A stretch of DNA of 64,000 nt from Trinickia violacea (GTDB taxonomy: Bacteria; Pseudomonadota; Gammaproteobacteria; Burkholderiales; Burkholderiaceae). Shown in pieces: positions 36,330 through 45,837 of the stretch (the stretch's first letter is position 1; the number at the start of each line of letters is the position of its first letter). Below the pieces are notes generated by a model. It worked only from the letters and a program-made list of their open reading frames with translations, was not told the origin of the DNA and did no database searches. The translations under genes and the position numbers were made by a program. The DNA is taken from the NCBI RefSeq assembly GCF_005280735.1, contig NZ_CP040078.1, positions 1,364,001-1,428,000 of the forward strand, given 5' to 3'.

Positions 36330-37755
36330 CCGGCCCCCGGTAATCGGCCGCCCACGCGGCCTGCTTGTCGATCGCGCTCTGCAACCGTGCGATCTGCTCG
36401 GACACGCGCGCGGGCGCAGTGCCGCCAAAACCGCAGCGTGCCGTGACGGCTGCGTCGAGCGCGACGTGCGCAAGCACGTCCGGCGCGAGACGCGCATCCA
36501 CGTCGGCCAGCATGCCGGCCGATACGTCGCCGAGTTCGATGCCCTTCGCTTCGCACGCGCGCACCAACTCGCCCGTGATCTCGTGCGCTTCGCTGAACGG
36601 TACGCCGGCCAGCGCGAGCCAGTCGGCGACTTCCGTGGCGAGCGTAAAGCCGAGCGGCGCCTGCCGGCGCATCTCGTCGGCGTTCGCGCGCATCGTGCGG
36701 ATCATGCCGGCCATGGCGGGCAGGACGAGACGAAGGGTGTCGATACAGTCGAACGCCGCGATCTTGTCTTCGGCGAGATCGCGGTTGTACGCGAGCGGCA
36801 GCGACTTGAGCGTCGCCAACAGGCCGCTCAGGTTGCCGATCAGCCGCCCGGCCTTGCCGCGCGTCAATTCGGCGATATCGGGGTTCTTCTTCTGCGGCAT
36901 GATCGAGCTGCCCGTCGCGTAGGCATCGTCGAGCTCGACCCAGCGAAACTGCCGCGACGTCCACAAGATCACTTCCTCGGATAAGCGCGACAGATTCACC
37001 GCGAGCATGCTCGCGATGAAGACGAATTCGGCGACGTGATCGCGTGAGGCGACGGCGTCGATGGAGTTTTCGCACGGGGCGTCGTAGCCGAGTTCCGTGG
37101 CCGAAAGCTCGGGCTGCATGCAGATTGCCGAGCCGGCCAGCGCCGCCGCGCCGAGCGGCGAGCGCGAAGTACGGCGGTCCCAGTCGATCAGGCGGTCCAA
37201 GTCGCGATAGATCGACTGCGCGTGCGCCAGCAACGGGTGTGCGAACACCACCGGCTGGGCCGGCTGCAAGTGAGTAAAGCCGACCGTGACGCTGTGGACG
37301 TGGGCCTGCGCCTGCTCGATCAGCGCACGCTGCAGATCGAGCACGGCCAGCGCGAGCTTGCGCGCCTCGGCGCGCAGATAGAGGCGCAGGTCGTTCGCAG
37401 CCTGATCGTTGCGCGAGCGGCCCGCTCGCAGTTTGCCGCCGAGTGCGGGCAGGCGTTGCGTGAGCACGCGCTCGAGGAACGTATGGACATCCTCGTCGGC
37501 TTGCGAAGGCTCGATGGCGCCGGCGCTGAAGTCTGCTTCGATTTGCGTCATCGCATCGAGCAACTGCTGCAGCTCGCCGCCGTTCAGGATGCCCGCGCGG
37601 TTCAACTCCCGGGCGTGCGCGCGGGAGCCCGCGAGGTCGTACGGCGCGAGGCGAAAGAAGCTCGGGTCCGAGCGGGACAGCGCTTGCAACGCTTCGGAAG
37701 GCTCCGCTTTGAAGCGGCCGCCCCACAGACGCTCGATCGGTTCAGAAATGTTCAT
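36322..37755 (-). CDS. Argininosuccinate lyase-like C-N lyase
   Basis: A 477-residue fumarase/aspartase-superfamily enzyme with the argininosuccinate lyase pattern: WGGRF at the N-terminus, AGRSRNDQ, GFTHLQPAQPV and the catalytic loop GSSIMPQKKNPD. It is probably not the housekeeping ArgH, because it heads an operon with a polar amino acid transporter, an MmgE/PrpD protein and two PuuE-fold proteins. Close relatives include ethylenediaminedisuccinate and iminodisuccinate lyases, which cleave N-substituted aspartates to fumarate and an amine. Substrate is inferred only from the neighbours. Confidence 0.88.
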   Translation of the reverse strand: MNISEPIERLWGGRFKAEPSEALQALSRSDPSFFRLAPYDLAGSRAHARELNRAGILNGGELQQLLDAMTQIEADFSAGAIEPSQADEDVHTFLERVLTQRLPALGGKLRAGRSRNDQAANDLRLYLRAEARKLALAVLDLQRALIEQAQAHVHSVTVGFTHLQPAQPVVFAHPLLAHAQSIYRDLDRLIDWDRRTSRSPLGAAALAGSAICMQPELSATELGYDAPCENSIDAVASRDHVAEFVFIASMLAVNLSRLSEEVILWTSRQFRWVELDDAYATGSSIMPQKKNPDIAELTRGKAGRLIGNLSGLLATLKSLPLAYNRDLAEDKIAAFDCIDTLRLVLPAMAGMIRTMRANADEMRRQAPLGFTLATEVADWLALAGVPFSEAHEITGELVRACEAKGIELGDVSAGMLADVDARLAPDVLAHVALDAAVTARCGFGGTAPARVSEQIARLQSAIDKQAAWAADYRGPAC

Positions 37756-37871
37756 TGCCGCAAACCTTGACGCAGTTGAGTTGCCCCCACTCTAGTCGTC
37801 CAGATTTTTTTCTTGTAGCGAGATTTTGACTCGGCTTAAATGAAATTTTTCTCAACACCTGCCGCCCGCTC

Positions 37872-38750
37872 ATGCGCCAACGTCTGCCGCCGCTCAATCC
37901 GCTCCGTGCGTTCGAGGCCACCGCGCGGCGCGGCAGCGTGTCGAGCGCGGCCGAGGAGCTGCACGTCACGACGAGTGCCGTCAGCCACCAGATCCGCATT
38001 CTGGAAGGGACGCTTGGCGTGGCGCTGTTCGTCCGGTCCAAGGCACGTGTCAAGCTGACCCCGGAAGGCGAGGCGCTCCTGGAACCCGTCAAGGGTGCGT
38101 TCGACATGATTGCGAACGCCGTCGTCAAGCTCGCTTCGCACGAGATGGTCGGCAACCTGGTTGTGTCGGCGCCGCTGTCTTTTACCTCGCGATGGCTCGC
38201 GCGCCACATCGGCGAGTTCCTCGACGCGTACCCGGCGATCAACCTCAAGATCATTCCGTCTAACGATGATCGCGAAGTCTATTCGGACGATGTCGACGTC
38301 TGCGTGCGCTATGGCGAGGGCCGCTGGCGGGACCGCAAGGTTCAGCTGATCACGCATCCGGCGTTGTTCCCCGTCGTCAGCCCCGCGCTGATGAATAGCG
38401 ACGGGGCGATCCGCAAGGTTCAGGATCTCGCCGGCAAGACGCTGTTCTGCGAGCACTCAGGATCGTGGATGCGCTGGCTCGCCGCGGCATCCGCGGACAA
38501 GCTGGAGGGCATGCGGATTCTCGAAATCGGCAATGCGCACATCGGAATCGAGGCCGCCGTGCGCGGGCAGGGCGTCGCTCTCGGCGACAGCTTCTCGGTG
38601 CGCGACGATCTCGCCGACGGGACCCTGATCCGTCCGTTTAGCGTCACCGTGCCGTCGCGGCACGCGTATTACCTCGTCTCGCGCCACGAGCTATCGGACA
38701 TGCCGCTCGCGTCGACGTTTGCGGGTTGGCTGGTGGCGACGCTCGGGTAG
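37872..38750 (+). CDS. LysR-type regulator (GcvA-like) of the lyase operon
   Basis: A 292-residue LysR regulator with the GcvA-like N-terminus (LPPLNPLRAFEATARRGSVSSAA and VTTSAVSHQI), then the effector domain. It is divergent from the argininosuccinate lyase-like gene across a 116-bp AT-rich gap, so it probably activates the seven-gene operon in response to its substrate. Confidence 0.92.
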   Translation: MRQRLPPLNPLRAFEATARRGSVSSAAEELHVTTSAVSHQIRILEGTLGVALFVRSKARVKLTPEGEALLEPVKGAFDMIANAVVKLASHEMVGNLVVSAPLSFTSRWLARHIGEFLDAYPAINLKIIPSNDDREVYSDDVDVCVRYGEGRWRDRKVQLITHPALFPVVSPALMNSDGAIRKVQDLAGKTLFCEHSGSWMRWLAAASADKLEGMRILEIGNAHIGIEAAVRGQGVALGDSFSVRDDLADGTLIRPFSVTVPSRHAYYLVSRHELSDMPLASTFAGWLVATLG

Positions 38751-38754
38751 GAAA

Positions 38755-38806
38755 AAGTAAAAAAGCACACAAATGGCTTGAAGTAAAAAAGCACACAAAT
38801 GGCTTG
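38755..38806. repeat. Perfect 26-bp tandem duplication
   Basis: The 26-bp unit at 38755-38780 (AAGTAAAAAAGCACACAAAT...) is repeated exactly at 38781-38806, right after the LysR stop and before the mobile mystery B gene. It is AT-rich and may mark a junction with the mobile module. Confidence 0.85.
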
Positions 38807-38830
38807 ACGTCCTTCTTGCCCGTGCGACGG

Positions 38831-39427
38831 CTAAGCAGTACTTCGCACGAAGACCAAGAGCAAACTGTAGTCACCTTTATCTGCCGCACGCAAGGCGGTT
38901 AAGTAATCCGACCGGGCGTTATCCGCTTTAACCAATGTCCCGCCGCCGCCCCACGAAAACGGCTCCTGTTTCATGCTGCGCAAGAGCGCATCCGCCATCA
39001 TTCGCGAGTGTCGACCATTGCCGTTTGGAAAAGGATGAATCCACACCAGCTCGCGGTGAAATCGTGCGGCAATCTCATCGGGCGGGAATGTGCCGTTGTC
39101 GACCCACCACCGCGTGTTATCGAAAAGGTTTTTCAGCTTGACGCTGACCTGCGTCCACTCACATCCGAGGTTCTTGTCGGACTTGCGGAACGTGCCTGCC
39201 CACGACCAGGTTTGGTCGAACATTTTCTTGTGAATGTTGCGACAGAACGCTTCACTGAGGACATCGACGTTGCGTTGACGGCGAGCCCATTGCACGGCTT
39301 GCAGGATGTTCTCCTGCTCCCAGTCATTCAGGTCGCCCTTGGTGGCCAGGTGCGTCGGTATCAACCCTGCAAGCTCGTCAGGGTCGAGCGGTGTCTGGCC
39401 GTCCTGTTCGTCTAAATCGATCGCCAT
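38831..39427 (-). CDS. Mobile mystery protein B (Fic domain)
   Basis: A 198-residue Fic-fold protein of the mobile mystery B family. The catalytic motif HPFPNGNGRHSR is intact, so AMP (or other nucleotide) transfer to a target protein is possible. The N-terminal part has ATKGDLNDWEQENI. No classical inhibitory (S/T)xxxE(G/N) helix is obvious to me. It overlaps the mobile mystery A gene by 16 bases; the pair is typically found in mobile DNA and resembles a toxin-regulator module. The target is unknown. Confidence 0.88.
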   Translation of the reverse strand: MAIDLDEQDGQTPLDPDELAGLIPTHLATKGDLNDWEQENILQAVQWARRQRNVDVLSEAFCRNIHKKMFDQTWSWAGTFRKSDKNLGCEWTQVSVKLKNLFDNTRWWVDNGTFPPDEIAARFHRELVWIHPFPNGNGRHSRMMADALLRSMKQEPFSWGGGGTLVKADNARSDYLTALRAADKGDYSLLLVFVRSTA

Positions 39428-39879
39428 AGGTCGGACCAGCGGCCCCGGAGTAGTTCTGCCGTTCTCTGCTCAACCTGTTTGCGAAGTCGGTCGGTTGCCG
39501 GGCGTTGGTCTTCCAGACTCATGGTGTGCGCAACGCCACTCACTTCCTGCAGGGCGATTGAGCGCGCCCGGTCTTCGACCACTTGAGTCAGCGGCTTTCT
39601 GGGCACCAGAGCATAGACCAGCTCGCAGTCCAGCCCGTCAGCCAACTTGCGCAGCTGTCCGAGCGTGATTCGATCCTCAGCTTCCGCCGACTCCGACTTG
39701 TGCAGGGTCGAACCGGTAATGCCTAACCTCTCGGCTTGCTGTCGCTCGGTGAGCCCTAACGACTCTCGGATGGCCTTCAGCCATCCACGCGGCGGGGGCC
39801 GACGGTTGGTCAAATCCGAGTACGCTGCGACCGACGCCTGGACCTGCTCAAGCCGGAGCTGTCTCATTCTGGAATCCAT
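39412..39879 (-). CDS. Mobile mystery protein A (HTH)
   Basis: A 155-residue DNA-binding protein of the mobile mystery A family. An XRE-type helix-turn-helix lies at about 38-65 (LTERQQAERLGITGSTLHKSE) and the rest is the family-specific tail. It sits before the Fic gene in an overlapping pair and probably represses the pair through the inverted repeat at 39889-39927. ATG 39879 or the in-frame 39867 could be the start. Confidence 0.88.
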   Translation of the reverse strand: MDSRMRQLRLEQVQASVAAYSDLTNRRPPPRGWLKAIRESLGLTERQQAERLGITGSTLHKSESAEAEDRITLGQLRKLADGLDCELVYALVPRKPLTQVVEDRARSIALQEVSGVAHTMSLEDQRPATDRLRKQVEQRTAELLRGRWSDLWRSI

Positions 39880-39882
39880 ATT

Positions 39883-40113
39883 GCTGGCCTATAGGCTATC
39901 GAAAACGCAAAAAATGATAGCCTATAGTGAAGTAATTATCAAGATTGTGCTTCACTGAAATGAAGCTGGTAACTGTATTTTGCGTCGCCATAGTGACGCG
40001 AGGTCGAGTCACTTGCTTCGTTTTATGGAGGCGAAAGATACCGGTTTGCTTCACTATGAGTCATCAAATTTCACGCAATTGCTTCAATTTATGGAAGCGA
40101 GTCTCTAAGCTGG
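39883..40113. repeat. AT-rich array with 33-bp periodicity
   Basis: Seven 33-bp units begin at 39883, 39916, 39949, 39982, 40015, 40048 and 40081. Each has an 18-bp element, mostly a GCTTC(A/G)...GAAGC inverted repeat (best at 39949, 40015 and 40081; variant GCGTC...GACGC at 39982), followed by a variable 15-bp segment usually ending in TT. The first two are the operator arms of the mobile mystery genes. The 410-base interval 39880-40289 has no supported gene. Confidence 0.55.
39889..39927 (-). promoter_or_regulatory. 12-bp inverted repeat before the mobile mystery genes
   Basis: CTATAGGCTATC (39889-39900) pairs perfectly with GATAGCCTATAG (39916-39927) across a 15-base spacer, 9 bases upstream of the A gene start. 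The centre contains an A-rich stretch. This is the natural operator for autoregulation by the HTH protein. Confidence 0.65.
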
Positions 40114-40208
40114 TCTCGAAGCTCTTTTTTCGGGCGTCTACCCGCCATGCTCGGACTCAACGTCGAGAAATCTTGCGCCCGCCACCTCCCGGAAATATCT
40201 CCGGCAAG

Positions 40209-40243
40209 AAAAAGACCCGCAATCCCCTTTGGGACGCGGGTCT
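40209..40243 (-). terminator. Rho-independent terminator of the GntR gene
   Basis: AGACCCGC (40213-40220) pairs with GCGGGTCT (40236-40243) with an inner TCCC/GGGA pairing. On the minus strand the stem is followed by a T-run (bases 40213 to 40209). It lies 46 bases after the GntR stop. Confidence 0.75.
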
Positions 40244-40289
40244 CAGCGTTAATTAACTCAAAAACCAACACCTTTGTGGTACGGGTAAT

Positions 40290-41021
40290 TCAGACGTCCG
40301 AGCGCTTCAATCTCATCGACACCGAAAACCGTTCGGCGGGGTGCACGCTGATCGATACCTCGAATGCGGCGCCGGTGGAATCGATGTAGCGTCGCACGAT
40401 TTCCAGTGCGGCCGTGCCCGCGGCCACCTGAAGCCGCGCGGCCATTTCCGGTGAGACGTTCACCGCCTGAATGTTCTGCTGGATTTCCGCGACGCACCGG
40501 CCGTAGCGCGCTTCGATCAGTGAGCTGATCAAGGTGTCCGGCTCGTCACGGACCGTTTCGGCGATGTCGGCGTAGGCCGGATCGAGATAGACGTCGGTCC
40601 ATCCGACGGGCGGGCGAGTCCGGTCGCGCGCGACGCGCAAGCTCGAAATGCGCAGCCACGGCGTGCCCTCGTCGCACTGCAGGACCTTGGCCAGCTTTCC
40701 GGTCGCGGCCATCTCCTCGGTCGATTGCACCACGCGCAGGTGCTCCGAGCCGAACTGAACGAGATCATCCACCGACGCGAGAGAAGGCCGGAAATCGTTT
40801 TTCGGCTGCGCCGATTCGACCCGCGTGCCCGCGTTCTTGCGCCGCGACACGAAGCCGAGTTGCTGAAGTTCATGCAAGGCCGCGCGAATCGTGTGCCGGC
40901 TGGTGTTGTAGCGATCGCGCAGTTCGAGTTCGGTCGGCAGATACGAACCGACGGGGAAGCGGCCCGAGGCGATGCCTTCCGTGAGGTCCCGCGCGATGTC
41001 GGCGAAGTGGGGTCTGTTCAT
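40290..41021 (-). CDS. GntR family regulator with UTRA domain (HutC type)
   Basis: A 243-residue regulator with a winged helix-turn-helix at 1-70 (PTELELRDRYNTSRHTIRAAL) and a UTRA ligand domain from about 90 to 240. It is divergent from a fumarase/adenylosuccinate-lyase-type gene and a symporter. Two perfect palindromes in the gap (41077-41115) are its likely operators, and a terminator follows the gene. Confidence 0.92.
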   Translation of the reverse strand: MNRPHFADIARDLTEGIASGRFPVGSYLPTELELRDRYNTSRHTIRAALHELQQLGFVSRRKNAGTRVESAQPKNDFRPSLASVDDLVQFGSEHLRVVQSTEEMAATGKLAKVLQCDEGTPWLRISSLRVARDRTRPPVGWTDVYLDPAYADIAETVRDEPDTLISSLIEARYGRCVAEIQQNIQAVNVSPEMAARLQVAAGTAALEIVRRYIDSTGAAFEVSISVHPAERFSVSMRLKRSDV

Positions 41022-41076
41022 GGGTTCCGCAAAACAGTCATGGCTGGCAGTTCAGGGTAAATCATAGCTTGAACAA

Positions 41077-41115
41077 TATGTCCGGACATAATAGATTAAA
41101 TATGTCCGGACATAT
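41077..41115. promoter_or_regulatory. Two perfect GntR-type palindromic operators
   Basis: TATGTCCGGACATA occurs at 41077-41090 and again at 41101-41114 (extended to 16 bp at 41100-41115), a 24-bp centre spacing. Both lie in the 153-bp gap between the divergent GntR and lyase genes, as expected for cooperative dimers acting on both promoters. Confidence 0.8.
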
Positions 41116-41174
41116 GGTTCGGCTCCGAGCCTGCCGTAGTCCTTCATCCCGTTCTGTTTTCGCTCAAGACCGCC

Positions 41175-42557
41175 ATGACTAGCCGCAACCTCTCCGCTTC
41201 CAGCACCGTTGTCGATTCGATCCTGTTTCGCGATGCCTTCGGCACCGCAAAAATGCGTGCCCTGTTCTCCGATCACGCGCTCGTGCAGCGCTACATCGAC
41301 GTCGAAGTCGCCTTGGCGAAGGCCGAGGCGCGCACCGGCGTGATCCCGGCCGAGGCGGCCGAAGCGATCGCGCGCGAATCGCAAATCGAGCGTATCGATT
41401 TCGACCACATGCGCGAGGAGACCGACATCGTCGGCTACCCGATCCTGCCGCTCGTGCACCAGCTCGTCGGCATGTGCGGGGAGGCGGGCCGCTACGTTCA
41501 TTGGGGCGCCACGACGCAGGACATCATGGATACCGCTGTGGCGCTGCAGGTGCGCGACGCGCTCGATTCGATCGACGGCGACATTCGCGAACTGCGCGGC
41601 ATCCTTGCGGACCTCGCGAAGAAGCATCGCGATACGCCCATGGCAGGGCGCACGCATCTGCAGCAGGCGCTGCCCATCACGTTCGGATACAAGGCCGCGA
41701 TCTGGCTCGCGATGTTCGACCGCCATCAGCAACGGCTCGCGCAACTGCGTTCGCGCGTGGCTGTCGTGGAATTCGCCGGCGCGGCGGGCACGCTCGCTTC
41801 GCTTGGACATGCGCTGGGCAACAAGGGCTTCGAGGTGCAGCAGGCGCTGGCCGAAGAGCTGAACCTGGGGGTGCCGGCCACGACCTGGCACGTGGCGCGC
41901 GACGGCTTTGCCGAAGCGATCAACTGGCTTGCGCTCGTCACGGGCTCGCTCGGCAAGATCGCGATCGACATCATGATCATGGCGTCGAACGAGTTCGCCG
42001 AAGTGTACGAACCGTTCGTGAAAGGGCGCGGCGCGAGCAGCACGATGCCGCAAAAGCGCAATCCGATTTCGAGCGAGTTGATGCTGGCCGCCGCCAAAGC
42101 GGTACGGCAGCACGCGGGGCTGATGGTCGACGCGATGATCCAGGACTTCGAACGCGCAACGGGCCCGTGGCACGCCGAGTGGATCGCCATCCCGGAGAGT
42201 TTCATTCTGACCGCCGGCGCGCTGCATCAAGCGAAGTTCGCGCTGGGAGGACTGATCGTCGATACCGAGCGCATGAAGCACAACCTGGGGATCAGCAAAG
42301 GTCTCATCGTCGCCGAGGCCGCCATGATGCAGATGGCGCCGTTCACGGGGCGCCAGCAGGCGCACGACATCGTGTACGACGCGTGCCGCACCGTGAACGA
42401 ACAAGGCGGCACGCTCGCCAAGGCGTTGGCGGCGCTGCCCGAAGTGACGCGGCATTTCGATCGCGACGCGATCGAACGGATGACCGATCCGGCCAACTAT
42501 CTGGGCCTCGCGCCTCGGATGGTGGATCGGGCGATCGAATTGTCGAGCGCGATCTGA
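41175..42557 (+). CDS. Adenylosuccinate lyase / PcaB-like superfamily lyase
   Basis: A 460-residue fumarase/aspartase-superfamily enzyme. The signatures are VHWGATTQDIMDT, GRTHLQQALPITFGYK and the catalytic loop GSSTMPQKRNPISSE (read as ASSTMPQKRNP). It resembles 3-carboxy-cis,cis-muconate cycloisomerase and adenylosuccinate lyase, but without other purine or protocatechuate genes. Its 3' neighbour is a dicarboxylate symporter 21 bases away and its regulator is a GntR protein, so a peripheral C-N or C-C lyase acting on an imported dicarboxylate derivative is likely. Confidence 0.85.
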   Translation: MTSRNLSASSTVVDSILFRDAFGTAKMRALFSDHALVQRYIDVEVALAKAEARTGVIPAEAAEAIARESQIERIDFDHMREETDIVGYPILPLVHQLVGMCGEAGRYVHWGATTQDIMDTAVALQVRDALDSIDGDIRELRGILADLAKKHRDTPMAGRTHLQQALPITFGYKAAIWLAMFDRHQQRLAQLRSRVAVVEFAGAAGTLASLGHALGNKGFEVQQALAEELNLGVPATTWHVARDGFAEAINWLALVTGSLGKIAIDIMIMASNEFAEVYEPFVKGRGASSTMPQKRNPISSELMLAAAKAVRQHAGLMVDAMIQDFERATGPWHAEWIAIPESFILTAGALHQAKFALGGLIVDTERMKHNLGISKGLIVAEAAMMQMAPFTGRQQAHDIVYDACRTVNEQGGTLAKALAALPEVTRHFDRDAIERMTDPANYLGLAPRMVDRAIELSSAI

Positions 42558-42578
42558 GCGGACGCAGGAGGAGACGAC

Positions 42579-43991
42579 ATGAACCACCCCAACGCGTTAT
42601 CCGAAGATTCGGTCGCTCCGGCGACTAAGCGGCCGTGGTACCGGAAGCTGGGCATGCAGGTTCTGGCGGCGCTCGTGCTCGGCATTGCCGCCGGCCTGGT
42701 GTTTCCGAAATTCGGCACGCAGCTCAAGATCCTCGGCGATATCTTTCTCGCGCTGATCAAGGCCGGTGTCGCGCCGCTCGTGTTTCTCACCATCGTGCAC
42801 GGCATCGCTTCGGCGGGCGATGTCAGGAGCGCGGGGCGCGTCGGCTGGCGCTCGATCGTCTACTTCGAAGTGGTTTCGACGATCGCGCTCGCAGTCGGTC
42901 TCTTGGCCGGCAACCTCTTGCGACCCGGAGCGGGGATGACGGCGGTGAGCGTCGGCGCGGTGCCGGTGACGGCGACCAAGGCGGCGCCTCAAGGCTTCCA
43001 AGAGTTCGTCATGCACCTCGTGCCGGACAACTTCATCGGCGCCTTCGCCAAAGGCGAGCTGCTGCAGGTCGTGGTGCTGGCCGTGATGGTCGGCATCGGC
43101 ATTCTCGCGATTCCGGAAAGCCGGCGCGTGCGCATCAACGAAGGGCTCGACCAGATTTCCGAAGTGTTGTTCTCCTTCATCAATCTGGTGATGAAGCTCG
43201 CGCCGCTCGGCACCTTCGGCGCCGTCGCGTTCGCGGTGGGCAGTAACGGAACCGCGGTGCTGATCGCGCTCGCGCAGCTCGTGCTGAGCTTCTACGCGGT
43301 CATCGTGCTGTTCATCGTCGTCGTGATGGGGGTCGTCGCGAAGCTCGCGGGTTTCAGCATGTGGCGATTCATGCGCTACATCAAGGACGAAATCCTGATC
43401 GTGCTCGGCACGGCCTCTTCGGAAAGCGCGTTGCCGCGCCTCTTGATCAAGCTCGAACGGCTCGGCTGCGCGAAGCAGACCGTGGGGCTCGTGTTGCCGA
43501 CCGGGTACGCATTCAATCTCGATGGCACGTCGATCTTCATGTCGATGGGCGTCATGTTCATCGCTCACGCCTACAACGTGCCCATCACGCTCGAACATCA
43601 GATCGGCATCCTGCTGCTGATGCTGCTCACGTCCAAGGGGGCCGCGACGGTGTCGGGCGGATCGTTCGTCGTGTTCGCGGCCACGGTGACGTCGACCGGC
43701 ATGCTCCCGGTGGAAGGGCTCGCGCTGATCTTCGGCGTCTACCGTTTCATGTCGATGGCGATCGCGACGTGCAACACGATCGGCAACAGCCTCGCGACGG
43801 TCGTGGTCGCCAGATGGTCCGGAACGTTCGACACCGAGGCGGCGCGGCGCCATCTTTACCCCGAGCGCTATCCGGAAACGGCGCGCGCCGATGCGAGTCT
43901 CGATGACGGAAACCTGCTTCTCGAAGATGCGAATGTTGCCCATCCTCATCCTTCGGGCGTTCCGTTGAAGAACGCGAGGGGCTCGCGTTAG
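42579..43991 (+). CDS. Dicarboxylate/amino acid:cation symporter (second)
   Basis: A 470-residue transporter of the DAACS family with the SSESALPRLLIKLERLG and GYAFNLDGTSIFM motifs and the NTIGNSLATVVVARW end. The ATG follows AGGAGGAG. It is probably cotranscribed with the preceding lyase and under the same GntR regulator. A polar C-terminal extension of about 40 residues follows the last membrane segment. Confidence 0.92.
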   Translation: MNHPNALSEDSVAPATKRPWYRKLGMQVLAALVLGIAAGLVFPKFGTQLKILGDIFLALIKAGVAPLVFLTIVHGIASAGDVRSAGRVGWRSIVYFEVVSTIALAVGLLAGNLLRPGAGMTAVSVGAVPVTATKAAPQGFQEFVMHLVPDNFIGAFAKGELLQVVVLAVMVGIGILAIPESRRVRINEGLDQISEVLFSFINLVMKLAPLGTFGAVAFAVGSNGTAVLIALAQLVLSFYAVIVLFIVVVMGVVAKLAGFSMWRFMRYIKDEILIVLGTASSESALPRLLIKLERLGCAKQTVGLVLPTGYAFNLDGTSIFMSMGVMFIAHAYNVPITLEHQIGILLLMLLTSKGAATVSGGSFVVFAATVTSTGMLPVEGLALIFGVYRFMSMAIATCNTIGNSLATVVVARWSGTFDTEAARRHLYPERYPETARADASLDDGNLLLEDANVAHPHPSGVPLKNARGSR

Positions 43992-44306
43992 ACACGGTGG
44001 CGTTCCGCTGGTGGAGCAAGCGTACGCCGGTTTGCTGCGTCGCAAGATAGGCAGAACCGGTGCGGGGTCCCAATTAACGGGAACCGGCGCGAGTTGCGGC
44101 GCGACAGGGCATAGAGGAATGCCAGAGCTTGAGCCCGCGCTTTCCAGCGACGTAAAATAGTTTCACATCGATTTGCGGGGCCCAGACATGAATCTGGCTT
44201 CTCCTTGCAATTTCAGGCTGGAAAGCCGGCAGCGCCCGGCATGCTTTGGCAACGCCCTTCCCGGCGAGGCCAGACGTCGTCATGCCATGGCCGCCAAACC
44301 CGCGCC
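43992..44306. other. Intergenic region with no recognised element
   Basis: The 315 bases between the symporter stop and the sugar ABC gene hold no supported gene. I see no clear terminator with a T-run and no repeat; it presumably contains the sugar ABC operon promoter. Confidence 0.5.
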
Positions 44307-45818
<1,512 letters not shown>

Positions 45819-45837
45819 GCCGCGAGAGATTCATTAC

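Noticed and set aside
35414..37726. 770-residue frame that includes the permease and an N-terminal extension
   Set aside because: Only the last 305 residues resemble a permease; the extension is the argininosuccinate lyase-like gene read in another frame.
38755..39930. Insertion sequence flanking the mobile mystery pair
   Set aside because: I see no transposase or terminal inverted repeats; the tandem repeat and AT-rich context are the only hints of mobility.
39883..40113. The periodic array as a CRISPR
   Set aside because: Repeats are only 18 bp, imperfect and palindromic, spacers are 15 bp, and no cas gene is present, so an operator-like or structural array is a better description.
40147..40389. 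Small open frame across the GntR terminator
   Set aside because: It crosses a well-supported terminator and reads antisense into the GntR gene, with no start signal or family match.
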